Below the pieces are notes generated by a model, which was not told where the DNA came from, did not search any database, and was given only the letters and a program-made list of their open reading frames with translations. Position numbers and translations under genes: made by a program. A stretch of DNA of 64,000 bases from Halosimplex aquaticum (GTDB lineage Archaea > Halobacteriota > Halobacteria > Halobacteriales > Haloarculaceae): contig NZ_CP118158.1 of NCBI RefSeq assembly GCF_028747785.1, forward strand, positions 1,798,001 to 1,862,000, in the 5' to 3' direction. Below, one piece after another: positions 1-8,733 of the stretch; within the stretch, counting starts at the first letter, position 1; each line of letters starts with the position of its first letter.

Positions 1-758
1 GTATCGCCGATAACGTACGCGACTGGGACCACGAACGCCGAAAAGAGGACGACCCAGAACGACGGATCGATACCTGTCGCGATGGCACCACCGGCGACTC
101 CCAGCGTGCTCACGGTGACCGTTGCCGCCGCGTACGCGCCGCGCCGAGGCGAAAAGCGGCGGGAAACGACCAGACCGAGTACGGCTGCGACCGGGAGCGT
201 CACTATCCCGAAGTACGCGATCCACTCTGCGAGGATCCCGACAATTGGACGGATCGTCTCGTAGAGGACGCTTGCGAGAGCGAGACCGCCCAGTATCGCG
301 ACGGGGATTGCGGGTCCCGTGTATTTACTGTCGTTCGTTCGCGCGTACGCTGCCACGAGAATTGGTAGGATCGCCGCGAAGAGGAAGTTAATGAAAACGT
401 CGTACGGGCTCAGTGCGTCCGCGACGACGTAAGAGACACAGGTTACGACTAAGCCGCCGAAGACGGCCGCGAACGCCTTCGTGTTGGCGGCCCTGACAGC
501 AGGACGACGACGGGCGTAGAGCGTGAACGCGGCCGTCGGTGTGACGAGCGTCCCGAAGTAGAGGAGGTACCACTGCGCCGACGCCGTCAGCGGCCGAAAG
601 GCGTCGAACGCGATGTATCCGAACAGTACGAGCAGCGAGACGATCCCGAGCAGTGTCGCGACGACGAGCCCGGCCTCGAAGAGCTGTCCTTTTAGATGTT
701 CGAGGCGCAATCCCGAAGTCTGCCGCAATCTATCGCTAGTGTTGTCTTCGGTCGCCAT
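1..758 (-). CDS. pstA: Phosphate ABC transporter permease PstA, N-terminal part (cut by window edge)
   Basis: An open frame runs from an ATG at 758 off the left edge with no stop (about 252 codons seen). The ATG overlaps the stop of pstC (TAATG), so the two are translationally coupled. The visible part begins MATEDNTSDRL and carries several hydrophobic segments. It is the long extra N-terminal membrane region found in haloarchaeal PstA, ahead of the permease domain that lies outside the window. PstA pairs with PstC to form the channel for phosphate uptake, driven by PstB. The identity rests on position and membrane character, because the EAA-loop core is not visible. Confidence 0.75.
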   Translation of the reverse strand, partial: MATEDNTSDRLRQTSGLRLEHLKGQLFEAGLVVATLLGIVSLLVLFGYIAFDAFRPLTASAQWYLLYFGTLVTPTAAFTLYARRRPAVRAANTKAFAAVFGGLVVTCVSYVVADALSPYDVFINFLFAAILPILVAAYARTNDSKYTGPAIPVAILGGLALASVLYETIRPIVGILAEWIAYFGIVTLPVAAVLGLVVSRRFSPRRGAYAAATVTVSTLGVAGGAIATGIDPSFWVVLFSAFVVPVAYVIGD

Positions 759-1738
759 TATTCGTATTCCTCCCTGAAGCGCCGGCGGACCATCTCAGCG
801 AGGACGTTCATCGCCAGCGTGATCGCGAACAGCGTCATTGCGATGGCGAACATCGCCTCGTAGGTCGCGCCCGGCGTCTGGTCGGCGCTCGCGATCTGGA
901 CGATGGCCGCAGTCATCGTCTGACTGGATTCGGCGAGGTTTTTGAGGACGTTCGGAAAATAGGGCATCTGCGGACTCATCCCCATCGCCATCGTGACGGC
1001 CATCGTCTCTCCGATAGCCCGTGAGAGCGCCAGTACGTACGAAGCGACGACCCCCGAAGTCGCAGCCGGCACGACCACTTTCGTCGAGACATCGAACTTC
1101 GTCGACCCGAGACCGTAGGCTGCTTCTCTGAGGCTATCGGGGACGGCGCTGAGTGCGTCCTCGCTGATAGAGGAGACCATCGGGATGATCATGATCCCGA
1201 CGACGATGCTCGCCGACAGCGCGTTGAAGGTGCGCAGCGACGGGATGACGAACGTGAATCCTGAAGTCAACCGGACCGATATCGGCAAAAAGCCGTCGAC
1301 CAACGGCGTGATGTAGACGAGCGCCATGTAGCCGTAGATGACCGTCGGGACGCCGGCGAGGATCTCCAGCGCGGGTTTGAGAATCGACCGCGCCCGCTCG
1401 CTCGCGTACTCGCTCAGATAGATCGCGGCGGCCAGGCCGATCGGTAACGCGATCAGTGCCGAACCGACTGTGACGATGAGCGTCCCGCTCACCAGCGGGA
1501 GTACCCCGTACGACTGGCTGATGATCGGGCTCCAGCTCGTTCCGGTGAAAAAGTCGATCGGCGAAACCTGCGTCCAGAACGTGAACGCTTTACCAGACAG
1601 GGAGAGAACGATTCCGACCGTCACGAGAATCGTCAAGATCCCACACCCGGCGATCAAGTACCGGTACAGCTGTTCTTTCCGGACGACAAACTCGTCCCGT
1701 TGCAGCGGGCCCGGATCGGGTTCCGTTCTATTACTCAT
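758..1738 (-). CDS. pstC: Phosphate ABC transporter permease PstC
   Basis: 326 residues, the normal PstC length. The first membrane segment is near residues 28-48. The core has five more segments, with the permease EAA-type loop near residues 205-225 (EAAYGLGSTKFD, followed by VVVPAA). It forms half of the phosphate channel in the cytoplasmic membrane. It lies 20 bp downstream of pstS and overlaps pstA at its stop, so pstS-pstC-pstA read as one operon on the minus strand. Confidence 0.93.
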   Translation of the reverse strand: MSNRTEPDPGPLQRDEFVVRKEQLYRYLIAGCGILTILVTVGIVLSLSGKAFTFWTQVSPIDFFTGTSWSPIISQSYGVLPLVSGTLIVTVGSALIALPIGLAAAIYLSEYASERARSILKPALEILAGVPTVIYGYMALVYITPLVDGFLPISVRLTSGFTFVIPSLRTFNALSASIVVGIMIIPMVSSISEDALSAVPDSLREAAYGLGSTKFDVSTKVVVPAATSGVVASYVLALSRAIGETMAVTMAMGMSPQMPYFPNVLKNLAESSQTMTAAIVQIASADQTPGATYEAMFAIAMTLFAITLAMNVLAEMVRRRFREEYE

Positions 1739-1758
1739 GGTGGTAACTCCAGCGACCG

Positions 1759-2841
1759 TTACCCGCTGTACTCATAGTCGCCGGCGATCCCCTCTTCGAG
1801 ATTGGTCAGGTTGTCCTCGACCATCTGAGAGCTGCTCGGGACGTAGCCGATCTCGTTTGCGACGTAGTCGTTGTCGGCCTGGTTGATGTAGTACCGGATG
1901 AACTCCTGCAGGTGGTTCTTCTCCTGCAGCTTGCTCATGTTGGCGTAGAAGAACAGCGGTCGGGCCAGCGGGTAGTTCCCGCTCTGGGCACCTTCGAGAC
2001 TCGGCTCGACCGGTTCACCGCCGCCCTCACTGACGCTGAGTGCCTTGACGGTGTCTGGGTTGTTCGTGTAGTAGGCGAACGGCAGGTACCCCATCGCGTA
2101 CTCACTGCCGGCGACCCCCTGCGCGATGAGGTCGTCCTGTTCGGTGCCCTCGAAGTCCTCGCGGATAGAGCCTTCCTCACCGACGACGGCTTCGGTGAAG
2201 TAGTCGAACGTCCCCGAGGTGGTCGCGGCACCGTACAGATCGATCGGTTCGTCCGGCCAGTCGGAGTTGACGTCGCTCCACATCTCTGGTGCAGTATCGG
2301 GCGACCAGATCGTCTGGAGGTCTTCGAGGCTGATGGAGTCGATCCAGTCAGCGTTGTTGTTGACGACGATGGTGAGCGCGTCCTGGGCGATGAAGAACTC
2401 GACCGGCTCGAAGCCGTTGTCCCGACAGCGTTGAACTTCTTTTTGCGAGATGGGCCGACTCGAGTTGTTGATGTCGGAGTCACCGGGAATGAAGACGTTC
2501 TCGAAACCGCCGGAACTCCCGTCCCGGGTGAGATTAAAGCTGACGTCCTCGTGGCCTGCGAAGTCCGGGCTCTGGAAGCGGCGGCTCACCGTCTGGGCGA
2601 TGGGGTAGACCGTACTACTCCCCGAGATCCGAATGTCCCCCGACAGATTCTGTGACCCGCCGTCGCCGCCGCCACTCCCTCCGTCGCCGCCGTCACTCGC
2701 TCCGCCACCGTCGGTCGGCGTCTCTGTGTTATCGCCCCCACTGGTACATCCAGCGAGACCGATGGTTCCGATAGTACCGGCTGTGAGCAGAAATTCACGC
2801 CGCGGTACACCCTCGGAGAAATTCCCCGAATCTTGTGCCAT
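1759..2841 (-). CDS. pstS: Phosphate-binding lipoprotein PstS (first copy)
   Basis: The secreted phosphate receptor of the Pst ABC transporter, 360 residues from the ATG at 2841. This start is chosen over an upstream ATG at 2865 because a TATA-like element sits about 28 bases upstream, as in leaderless haloarchaeal transcripts, and because the second PstS begins in the same way (SQDS versus AQDS). A Tat motif (PRREFLLTAG) is followed by a lipobox, LAGC, with Cys at about residue 32, then a Gly/Ser/Asp-rich linker. The binding domain opens with GDIRISGSSTVYPIAQ. It is very close in sequence to each half of the duplicated PstS at 5.0-7.0 kb. Confidence 0.93.
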   Translation of the reverse strand: MAQDSGNFSEGVPRREFLLTAGTIGTIGLAGCTSGGDNTETPTDGGGASDGGDGGSGGGDGGSQNLSGDIRISGSSTVYPIAQTVSRRFQSPDFAGHEDVSFNLTRDGSSGGFENVFIPGDSDINNSSRPISQKEVQRCRDNGFEPVEFFIAQDALTIVVNNNADWIDSISLEDLQTIWSPDTAPEMWSDVNSDWPDEPIDLYGAATTSGTFDYFTEAVVGEEGSIREDFEGTEQDDLIAQGVAGSEYAMGYLPFAYYTNNPDTVKALSVSEGGGEPVEPSLEGAQSGNYPLARPLFFYANMSKLQEKNHLQEFIRYYINQADNDYVANEIGYVPSSSQMVEDNLTNLEEGIAGDYEYSG

Positions 2842-2863
2842 CACTTGGGAGAGGGCGAAGTAC

Positions 2864-2874
2864 AACTATATCCC
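2864..2874 (-). promoter_or_regulatory. Probable TATA box of pstS
   Basis: On the minus strand the sequence reads GGGATATAGTTG, about 28 bases before the ATG at 2841. The spacing suits a leaderless transcript. No clear phosphate-control box could be identified. Confidence 0.45.
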
Positions 2875-3371
2875 TTAGTATGTTTGATATAGGTTGTTGG
2901 CCATGAGTATGTTGTACTACGTTGGTATATATAGATTGTATCTGAAGTTCAGGACTCTTCGAGACGGTGATCGATGGATCCCGGCTATTTCTCCGTTTTT
3001 CCGACTCTGAACGGAATTGGTACTGGTACAGCGACCTGGGGACCAGATCATCACACAGGTCGTGAGCGAAGGAACTGACTTGGCTGGATCGAGTACTACA
3101 TTCGACGTATTTCAGCGATGAACTATGTAGTTCCAGATGCCCCTCGACTACTCCGATTTAGTCCATGTCTACGTCCCGATCACGTTACGTCTCTCGACAC
3201 GTACTCACGTATCTAAATATATCGCTCGGGCGCGGTCGTTATCGTGAGCCCAGAGAGCACTCTTCGTCTGGACGGTCAGGGTGTTTGCGAGACGATAGTA
3301 ACTTGCGCCGAGTTCGTCGTTCGGGTCTAACGACCGCCTCGTTCGTTCGGGGTTTCTTCGATTGTACGTGT
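2875..3371. other. Intergenic region between pstS and the IS66 element, no gene seen
   Basis: About 500 bases without a convincing coding frame. The first part, near pstS, is AT-rich and probably holds the pstS control region. The short plus-strand frame at 3165-3413 has Arg/Ser-rich composition typical of a non-coding shadow. The outer (left) end of the IS66-type transposon should lie in the last part, but no inverted repeat matching the right side was found. Confidence 0.5.
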
Positions 3372-4796
3372 TTACCCCGAGGACTCAACGGCCGGCACAG
3401 CCTGATCTCGTGAAATCATCTCGTTGTTCCGGGAGACTCGCTTGAGCTCGTCGTATGGATTGCGTCCCTGCTGGCGCCATGTCGCCAGCAGGGACAGCAC
3501 CGTCTCATGAACGAACATCCCGCGGTCATTGCGGAGCGTTCCGATCAGTTTCCGGAGAACCACCGGCTCACGAAGCGCGTTTTCGGCGGCATTGTTCGTC
3601 GGAGAGACCGCTGGCTCACCGACGAAGGTGAGCCAGTGGTCGAGGCCACCTTCGATCTTTCCGAGTAGTGTTGCCACTGGTCCGTCGGGAACTGACCGTT
3701 CAATCAGTGATTCAAGCTCTCTCCGCGCCACACGCTGGAGCTCTGCTCGCTCACGAATGGTCAAGTCGCTCTCCAGCCGGGTCTGGAGAGCGACGTACAA
3801 CTGTTTGAGAGAGTCGTAGATCGGTTCGCCTTCCGGTTGCTTCTCAGCGGCATCTTCAGCCTCTCGCAAAATATGAGCCCAACACCGCTGGAGATTGTCG
3901 CTGAAGGCTGGATAGGCTGTCCACCCATCACAAATGACCGTTCCCGCGAAGTCCTCGCCGAGGACTTCCGCGGGAACATCGCTTCCACGACTCTCTCTAA
4001 CCGCGTAGAGCGTGTGGTTCTCGGTGGTGAACGTCCAGATCCATGCTTGCTCACCATCTCGCTTGATGCCTGTTTCATCGATGTGGACAACGTCGGCTTG
4101 CTGGATCTGGCGACGGATCTGTTCGTATTCACAGCGACCGGCGCGCGCAGCGCGCTCGGTCGCGTGCCACGCAGTCGCACCTGACAACTCCAGTCCGTGT
4201 AGCTGCTCGAAACGGTCTGCAATCTTCCGATAGGGAAGGCGGTAATCGTACCGCGATAGTGCTGATTGGGCGATAACGTTCACCCCGAACTGCCCCTCAT
4301 CGGGGCAGTCGGGGTGTGTAGCGACTGTCTCGGTTCCACAGGAGTCGCATCGGTAGCAGTGGCGGTTGTACTGCGTGAGTTCTGGTGGTTGTGGATCTGG
4401 TATCTTCTCGACGAGTCGGGGGCTGACGCCCACCGACTCGTCGAAGTGTTGGCCACACTCTGGACAGCAGTCACGGGTGACCTCAACTTCTTCGTCCAGA
4501 TCAGCGGTAGAGCGCCACTCTGGCTCGTGACCGTCTTTTCGTCCGGGAGTGCCGCCGTCAGTTCTGACATCGTCGTCTTCGTCATCTTGCGAGGTCGGGG
4601 ACTCGTCAGTCCCCGACCGTCGCTTACTCGGTGGTGTATGTGGATTCTCGTATTTGCGAAGCCGTGTTTCGAGTTCTTCGATCCGTTCGTCTTTCTCCTG
4701 AAGCTTCTCCTCAAGATCGTTGATTCGTTCTTCCATCTGGAGAAACCGCGAGAGAAGTTCGTCTTTGCTGAGGTCATCTCGATCCACTATGACCAC
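3372..4796 (-). CDS. IS66-type transposase (single-ORF, ISBst12-like)
   Basis: 474 residues, full length. An N-terminal coiled coil (residues 10-50) is followed by a Pro/acidic linker and a zinc-binding section (Cys110, Cys111, Cys114, Cys147, Cys150, Cys153). The DDE nuclease has Asp240 in VVHIDETG, Asp290 in VICDGW and Glu405 in NNAAENALRE; the last two strings are typical of IS66 transposases. The accessory genes tnpA/tnpB of classical IS66 are absent, as in the single-gene ISBst12 subgroup. It lies between two pstS genes in the same orientation. It appears intact. Confidence 0.9.
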   Translation of the reverse strand: MVIVDRDDLSKDELLSRFLQMEERINDLEEKLQEKDERIEELETRLRKYENPHTPPSKRRSGTDESPTSQDDEDDDVRTDGGTPGRKDGHEPEWRSTADLDEEVEVTRDCCPECGQHFDESVGVSPRLVEKIPDPQPPELTQYNRHCYRCDSCGTETVATHPDCPDEGQFGVNVIAQSALSRYDYRLPYRKIADRFEQLHGLELSGATAWHATERAARAGRCEYEQIRRQIQQADVVHIDETGIKRDGEQAWIWTFTTENHTLYAVRESRGSDVPAEVLGEDFAGTVICDGWTAYPAFSDNLQRCWAHILREAEDAAEKQPEGEPIYDSLKQLYVALQTRLESDLTIRERAELQRVARRELESLIERSVPDGPVATLLGKIEGGLDHWLTFVGEPAVSPTNNAAENALREPVVLRKLIGTLRNDRGMFVHETVLSLLATWRQQGRNPYDELKRVSRNNEMISRDQAVPAVESSG

Positions 4797-4804
4797 CTCA
4801 GCGG

Positions 4805-4878
4805 TCCCTCAGCAGGGTCACCGGGATGGTCTCCGAGCGGAGACCATCCCTGGAGAAGTTCAATTAGCCCTTGCTGAG
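4805..4878. repeat. Nested inverted repeat beside the IS66 transposase
   Basis: A perfect 13-bp inverted repeat with a 2-base loop lies at 4823-4850 (GGGATGGTCTCCG, AG, then its complement). Around it are matching arms CCCTCAGCA (about 4806) and TGCTGAGGG (about 4870). Together these would fold as a long two-level hairpin just upstream of the transposase start. It may be the terminal structure of the transposon or a transcript-blocking stem that protects against outside promoters. Confidence 0.6.
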
Positions 4879-5013
4879 GGTTCATATACCCCCCGGTTGG
4901 TCGCCTGCTACGAGACAGTGGCGAAATTCATTGGGGCTAAACACGTACCTTCGATTTTCCGACCCGAAACGATACTGTCGCCAATCGCCAGGAAAAAAAG
5001 TCGGGACGGGCGC

Positions 5014-7014
5014 TCAGCCGCTGTACTCGTACTCGCCGGCGCTCCCCTGCTGGAGATTGCTCAGGTTGTCTTCGACCATCTGAGAGCTGCTCGGGACGTA
5101 GCCGATCTCGTTTGCGACATAGTCCTCGTCGGCCTGGTTGATGTAGTACCGGATGAACTCCTGGAGGTGATTCTTGTCCTGCAGCTTGTTCATATTGGCG
5201 TAGAAGAACAGCGGTCGGGCCAGCGGGTAGTTCCCGCTCTGAGCGCCTTCGAGGCTCGGCTCGACGGGGTCGCTCCCACCCTCACTCACGCTAAGAGCTT
5301 TCACCGTATCGGGGTTATTCGTGTAGTAGGCGAACGGCAGATAGCCCATCGCGTACTCACTGCCGGAGACGCCCTGCGCGATGAGGTCGTCCTGTTCGGT
5401 GCCCTCGAAGTCTTCGCGGATCTTCCCCTCTTCGCCGACGACGGCCTCGGTGAAGTAATCGAACGTGCCGGAGGTCGTCGCAGCACCGTACAGGTCGATC
5501 GGTTCATCGGGCCAGTCCGAATTCACATCCGCCCATGTTTCCGGAGCGGTGTCGGGCGACCAGATCGCTTTGAGGTCTTCGAGGCTAATCGAATCCAGCC
5601 AGTCAGCGTTGTTGTTGACGACGATAGTCAGCGCGTCCTGGGCGATGAAGAACTCGACCGGCTCGAACCCGTTGTCCCGGCAGCGCTGGACCTCCTCCTG
5701 AGAGATCGGTCGACTCGAGTTGTTAATGTCGGAATCGCCAGGGATGAAGACGTTCTCGAAGCCACCGGAACTCCCGTCCCGGGTGAGGTTGAAGCTGACG
5801 TCCTCGTGGCCAGCGAAGTCCGGGCTCTGGAACCGGCGACTCACCGTCTGGGCGACCGGATAGACCGTACTACTTCCAGAAATCCGAATGTCACCCGACA
5901 GCGTCTCTGAACTACCACCACTGTTCTCACTGCCGAATTCGTACTCGCCGGCGATGCCCGCTTCGAGGTTGGCCAGATTCTGCTCGACCATGTCCGAACT
6001 GCTCGGGACGTAGCCAATCTCGTTTGCGACGTAGTCCTTCTCGGCTTCGTTGATGTAGTACCGAATGAACTCCTGCAGGTGCGTTTTCGCCTGCAGTTTG
6101 TTCATGTTGGCGTAGAAGAACAGCGGGCGCGCCAACGGGTAGTTTCCGCTCTGAGCGCCTTCGAGACTCGGCTCGACGGGGCCGCTCCCGCTTTCACTGA
6201 TGCTGAGTGCTTTGACCGTATCGGGGTTGTTCGTATAGTAGGCAAAGGGGAGGTACCCCATCGCGTACTCACTGCCGGAGACGCCCTGCGCGATGAGGTC
6301 GTCCTGTTCGGTGCCCTCGAAGTCTTCGCGGATCTCCCCCTCTTCGCCGACGACGGCCTCGGTGAAGTAATCGAACGTGCCGGAGGTCGTCGCAGCACCG
6401 TACAGGTCGATCGGTTCGTCCGGCCAGTCGGAGTTGACATCGGACCAAGTTTCCGGGGCGGTGTCGGGCGACCAGATCGTCTTGAGGTCTTCGAGACTGA
6501 TGGAGTCGATCCAGTCGGCGTCGTTGTTGACGACGATGGTGAGCGCGTCCTGGGCGATGAAGAACTCGACCGGCTCGAACCCGTTGTCCCGGCAGCGCTG
6601 GACCTCTTTCTGGGAGATCGGTCGGCTCGAGTTGTTGATGTCGGAGTCACCGGGAATGAAGACGTTCTCGAAACCGCCGGAACTCCCGTCCCGGGTAAGG
6701 TTGAAGCTGACCTGATCGTGGCCTGCGAAGTCCGGGCTCTGGAACCGGCGGCTGACCTCCTGGGCGACGGGGTAGACCGTACTGCTCCCCGAGATCCGAA
6801 TATCGCCCGACAGGTTCTGTGACCCACTACTCCCGTCGCTGCCGTCACTCCCTCCGTCACTCCCGTCGCCACTCCCGTCGCCACTGTCTGGCGTGTCCGT
6901 CGAGTCGCTACCGCTGGTACAACCAGCGAGGCTCGTAGCTCCAACCGCACCGGATGTAAGCAGGAATCTTCGCCGCGATACGACATCGGAGAGAGGCTCC
7001 GAATCTTGTGACAT
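5014..7014 (-). CDS. Tandem-duplicated PstS: two phosphate-binding domains in one lipoprotein
   Basis: 666 residues from ATG 7014 (a GTG at 7017 is the alternative), nearly twice a normal PstS. A Tat signal (SRRRFLLTSG) and lipobox LAGC lie in the first 33 residues, followed by a Gly/Ser/Asp linker. Two almost identical substrate-binding domains follow, each opening with GDIRISGSSTVYPVAQ, at about residues 69-340 and 380-666, joined by a short SENSGGSSE linker. Both keep the ISGSST and DGSSGG phosphate-contact segments. It sits upstream of pstS-pstC-pstA in the same direction, separated by the transposon. It probably arose by in-frame unequal crossing-over of neighbouring pstS copies. Whether both domains feed the same permease is unknown. 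Confidence 0.93.
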   Translation of the reverse strand: MSQDSEPLSDVVSRRRFLLTSGAVGATSLAGCTSGSDSTDTPDSGDGSGDGSDGGSDGSDGSSGSQNLSGDIRISGSSTVYPVAQEVSRRFQSPDFAGHDQVSFNLTRDGSSGGFENVFIPGDSDINNSSRPISQKEVQRCRDNGFEPVEFFIAQDALTIVVNNDADWIDSISLEDLKTIWSPDTAPETWSDVNSDWPDEPIDLYGAATTSGTFDYFTEAVVGEEGEIREDFEGTEQDDLIAQGVSGSEYAMGYLPFAYYTNNPDTVKALSISESGSGPVEPSLEGAQSGNYPLARPLFFYANMNKLQAKTHLQEFIRYYINEAEKDYVANEIGYVPSSSDMVEQNLANLEAGIAGEYEFGSENSGGSSETLSGDIRISGSSTVYPVAQTVSRRFQSPDFAGHEDVSFNLTRDGSSGGFENVFIPGDSDINNSSRPISQEEVQRCRDNGFEPVEFFIAQDALTIVVNNNADWLDSISLEDLKAIWSPDTAPETWADVNSDWPDEPIDLYGAATTSGTFDYFTEAVVGEEGKIREDFEGTEQDDLIAQGVSGSEYAMGYLPFAYYTNNPDTVKALSVSEGGSDPVEPSLEGAQSGNYPLARPLFFYANMNKLQDKNHLQEFIRYYINQADEDYVANEIGYVPSSSQMVEDNLSNLQQGSAGEYEYSG

Positions 7015-7035
7015 CACCTGAACGGGGGTGAAGCA

Positions 7036-7044
7036 CTAATAAGG
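7036..7044 (-). promoter_or_regulatory. Probable TATA box of the double pstS
   Basis: The minus strand reads CCTTATTAGT about 25-30 bases before the ATG at 7014, matching the leaderless promoter spacing seen for the other pstS. Confidence 0.4.
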
Positions 7045-7192
7045 GCCTTGATATGAGTGGTACGAGAGGGTACAGTAGGAGCTATACCAGTATTTTGGAA
7101 ATGTGTGATATGTACGTCTACATAGTTGGACGTAGTCTCACGACCTACAGGGACAAAAGACAAAAGCAGGGTGATGAGAATGACCTCAAACG

Positions 7193-7852
7193 ATGGCCAC
7201 TATCGCTGAATTTACTGCAAAGGCTGCTGATTCCCCAATAGGAGAGCTATTGGCCCAATTTCCGGATGAGACCATCGAAATCGAACGACTGAAAGAGTTC
7301 GATCAATCGTTTGCGGTCTACTTTTGGATAACGAGTCCTGCTCCCAATTCAGTAGAGTCCGAGTTTACAGAATTGGGCCTCTTCACGTCGGTAGACGTTG
7401 TTGACACACTCGGGGATGAAGTCTTCGTCCGTGCCCACTGGAATCCTGAACGAGAAGGTGTTTTACGGGGTATCTTTTCCGCTGACGTAATTCTGGAATC
7501 AGCTATTCTGAGTCAGGACGGGTGGTCTATCAGACTGCGGGCAGACACTGCCGAACCACTTTCAGTGTTCCAGAACTACTGTCTTGAGCACGGATTCAAA
7601 ATGAGAATGTCCCGGTTTCCGACTCTCGTACAAGTATTCAATAGTCCGGAATACAATTTATCTGCTGAACAACGAGCAGGGCTCGCATTGGCGTACGAGC
7701 AGGGATACTTCGAGGAACCACGCGAGACTACACTCGAGGAGTTGGCTAAAACTCTCGAGATTACTCCCGAAGCGGTACTGGCTCGTATCCGCAAAGGGGA
7801 ACGGAATCTTATCGAAAACACAGTCGTCAGATCGGTCAATGAGATCTCCTGA
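7193..7852 (+). CDS. HTH_10 (Bat-type) transcription regulator
   Basis: 219 residues. The N-terminal 150 residues form the sensor-like half typical of haloarchaeal Bat-family proteins. The C-terminal half has the family signature around LSAEQRAGLALAYEQGYFEEPR, then the recognition helix segment TLEELAKTLEITPEAVLARI. It is a DNA-binding protein acting in the cytoplasm. It is divergent from the double pstS upstream. Base composition is lower in GC than the flanking core genes, which hints at transfer. The target is not evident. Confidence 0.85.
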   Translation: MATIAEFTAKAADSPIGELLAQFPDETIEIERLKEFDQSFAVYFWITSPAPNSVESEFTELGLFTSVDVVDTLGDEVFVRAHWNPEREGVLRGIFSADVILESAILSQDGWSIRLRADTAEPLSVFQNYCLEHGFKMRMSRFPTLVQVFNSPEYNLSAEQRAGLALAYEQGYFEEPRETTLEELAKTLEITPEAVLARIRKGERNLIENTVVRSVNEIS

Positions 7853-8067
7853 ATAACGAAGGACGCTTTAATTGGCTATTTTGACGGAATTTTGACGAGA
7901 TCTCCCGACGACGTACCCGTTGCCATTCGTCCAGCCTGTGCGGAAGATATGGCCTTGCTGAAATCCTCCGTTGATGATAGATTGTGGCAGTCTTACTGCA
8001 TACAGAGCTCGTATCTCGCGTGGCAATATCACAAATCAGGTATCGCTGAAGATACCACTTCGATAGT

Positions 8068-8585
8068 GTGTCTCTGAAAGAGAATCGGAAGCGATTCACT
8101 CGACGACGTCTCCTTCGGATACTCAGTAGTGCCGGAACGGTCGGATTGGCAGGTTGTGGAGCGGTTCTCCCCGAAAATTCGACTGACAGGCATCAGGTGA
8201 GGGAGACCACACGGCCGACGCGCTGCCGAGATTCTGTGAAATCCAAGTGCTCAAGCCTGCCGACTCGGATCCGTATCGGTTCGACGTGACGGTGACCGTC
8301 AGACGGGACTGCGAGACGGTGTACGACGACACCCGCAAAGCCGGGTTCATTCTCGCGGACGACCAGGGAATCGACTGGCTTGGCGATCGGGGCCGGTACC
8401 AGACCGCGGTCTCTTCGGAAACGGCGTCGGAGCCCGCAACGTACGACACGGCGGATGCGCCCGAGGACTCTGCCTTCGACGGTTGTAACGGGTACGTCGC
8501 GATCGTCAGTGAGGACGGGATATCCGGCGGGTTGTGGAGCGGAACCTCCGACGATGCCCGAAGCGCCTCCGATGACTCCCCGTAG
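8068..8585 (+). pseudogene. Frameshifted Tat/lipobox lipoprotein
   Basis: The first frame starts at GTG 8068 and encodes KRFTRRRLLRILSSAGTVGL then AGCG, a Tat motif and lipobox. It leaves the sensible frame near 8183. The body continues in another frame from about 8187 (ASGEGDHTADALPRF) to the stop at 8585, with normal codon use throughout. Joining the two gives a protein of about 170 residues. The family is not recognised. One frameshift, real or a sequencing error, separates the parts. Confidence 0.65.
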
Positions 8586-8696
8586 CGACCTGCCGATAGC
8601 GATACCTGCTCCGTGATCATGGCACGTACGATAGCAGTCGGTCTCACCGAGATGTTCAACACAGGGGATCCTCAATCCGCTGGAAACGCCAGCAGT

Positions 8697-8708
8697 CTTT
8701 TTATAACA
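8697..8708 (+). promoter_or_regulatory. TATA box of the Cys-rich regulator
   Basis: TTTTTATAAC lies about 28 bases before the ATG at 8734, the usual haloarchaeal leaderless spacing. Confidence 0.5.
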
Positions 8709-8733
8709 GCCGGAGAATCGAAAACCGAGACCA

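Noticed and set aside
1912..2655. Long plus-strand open frame opposite pstS (and similar ones at 4720-5910 and 6079-6822)
   Set aside because: They are antisense shadows of pstS genes, rich in Val/Asp/Arg as expected from the complement of haloarchaeal codons, with no recognisable domain.
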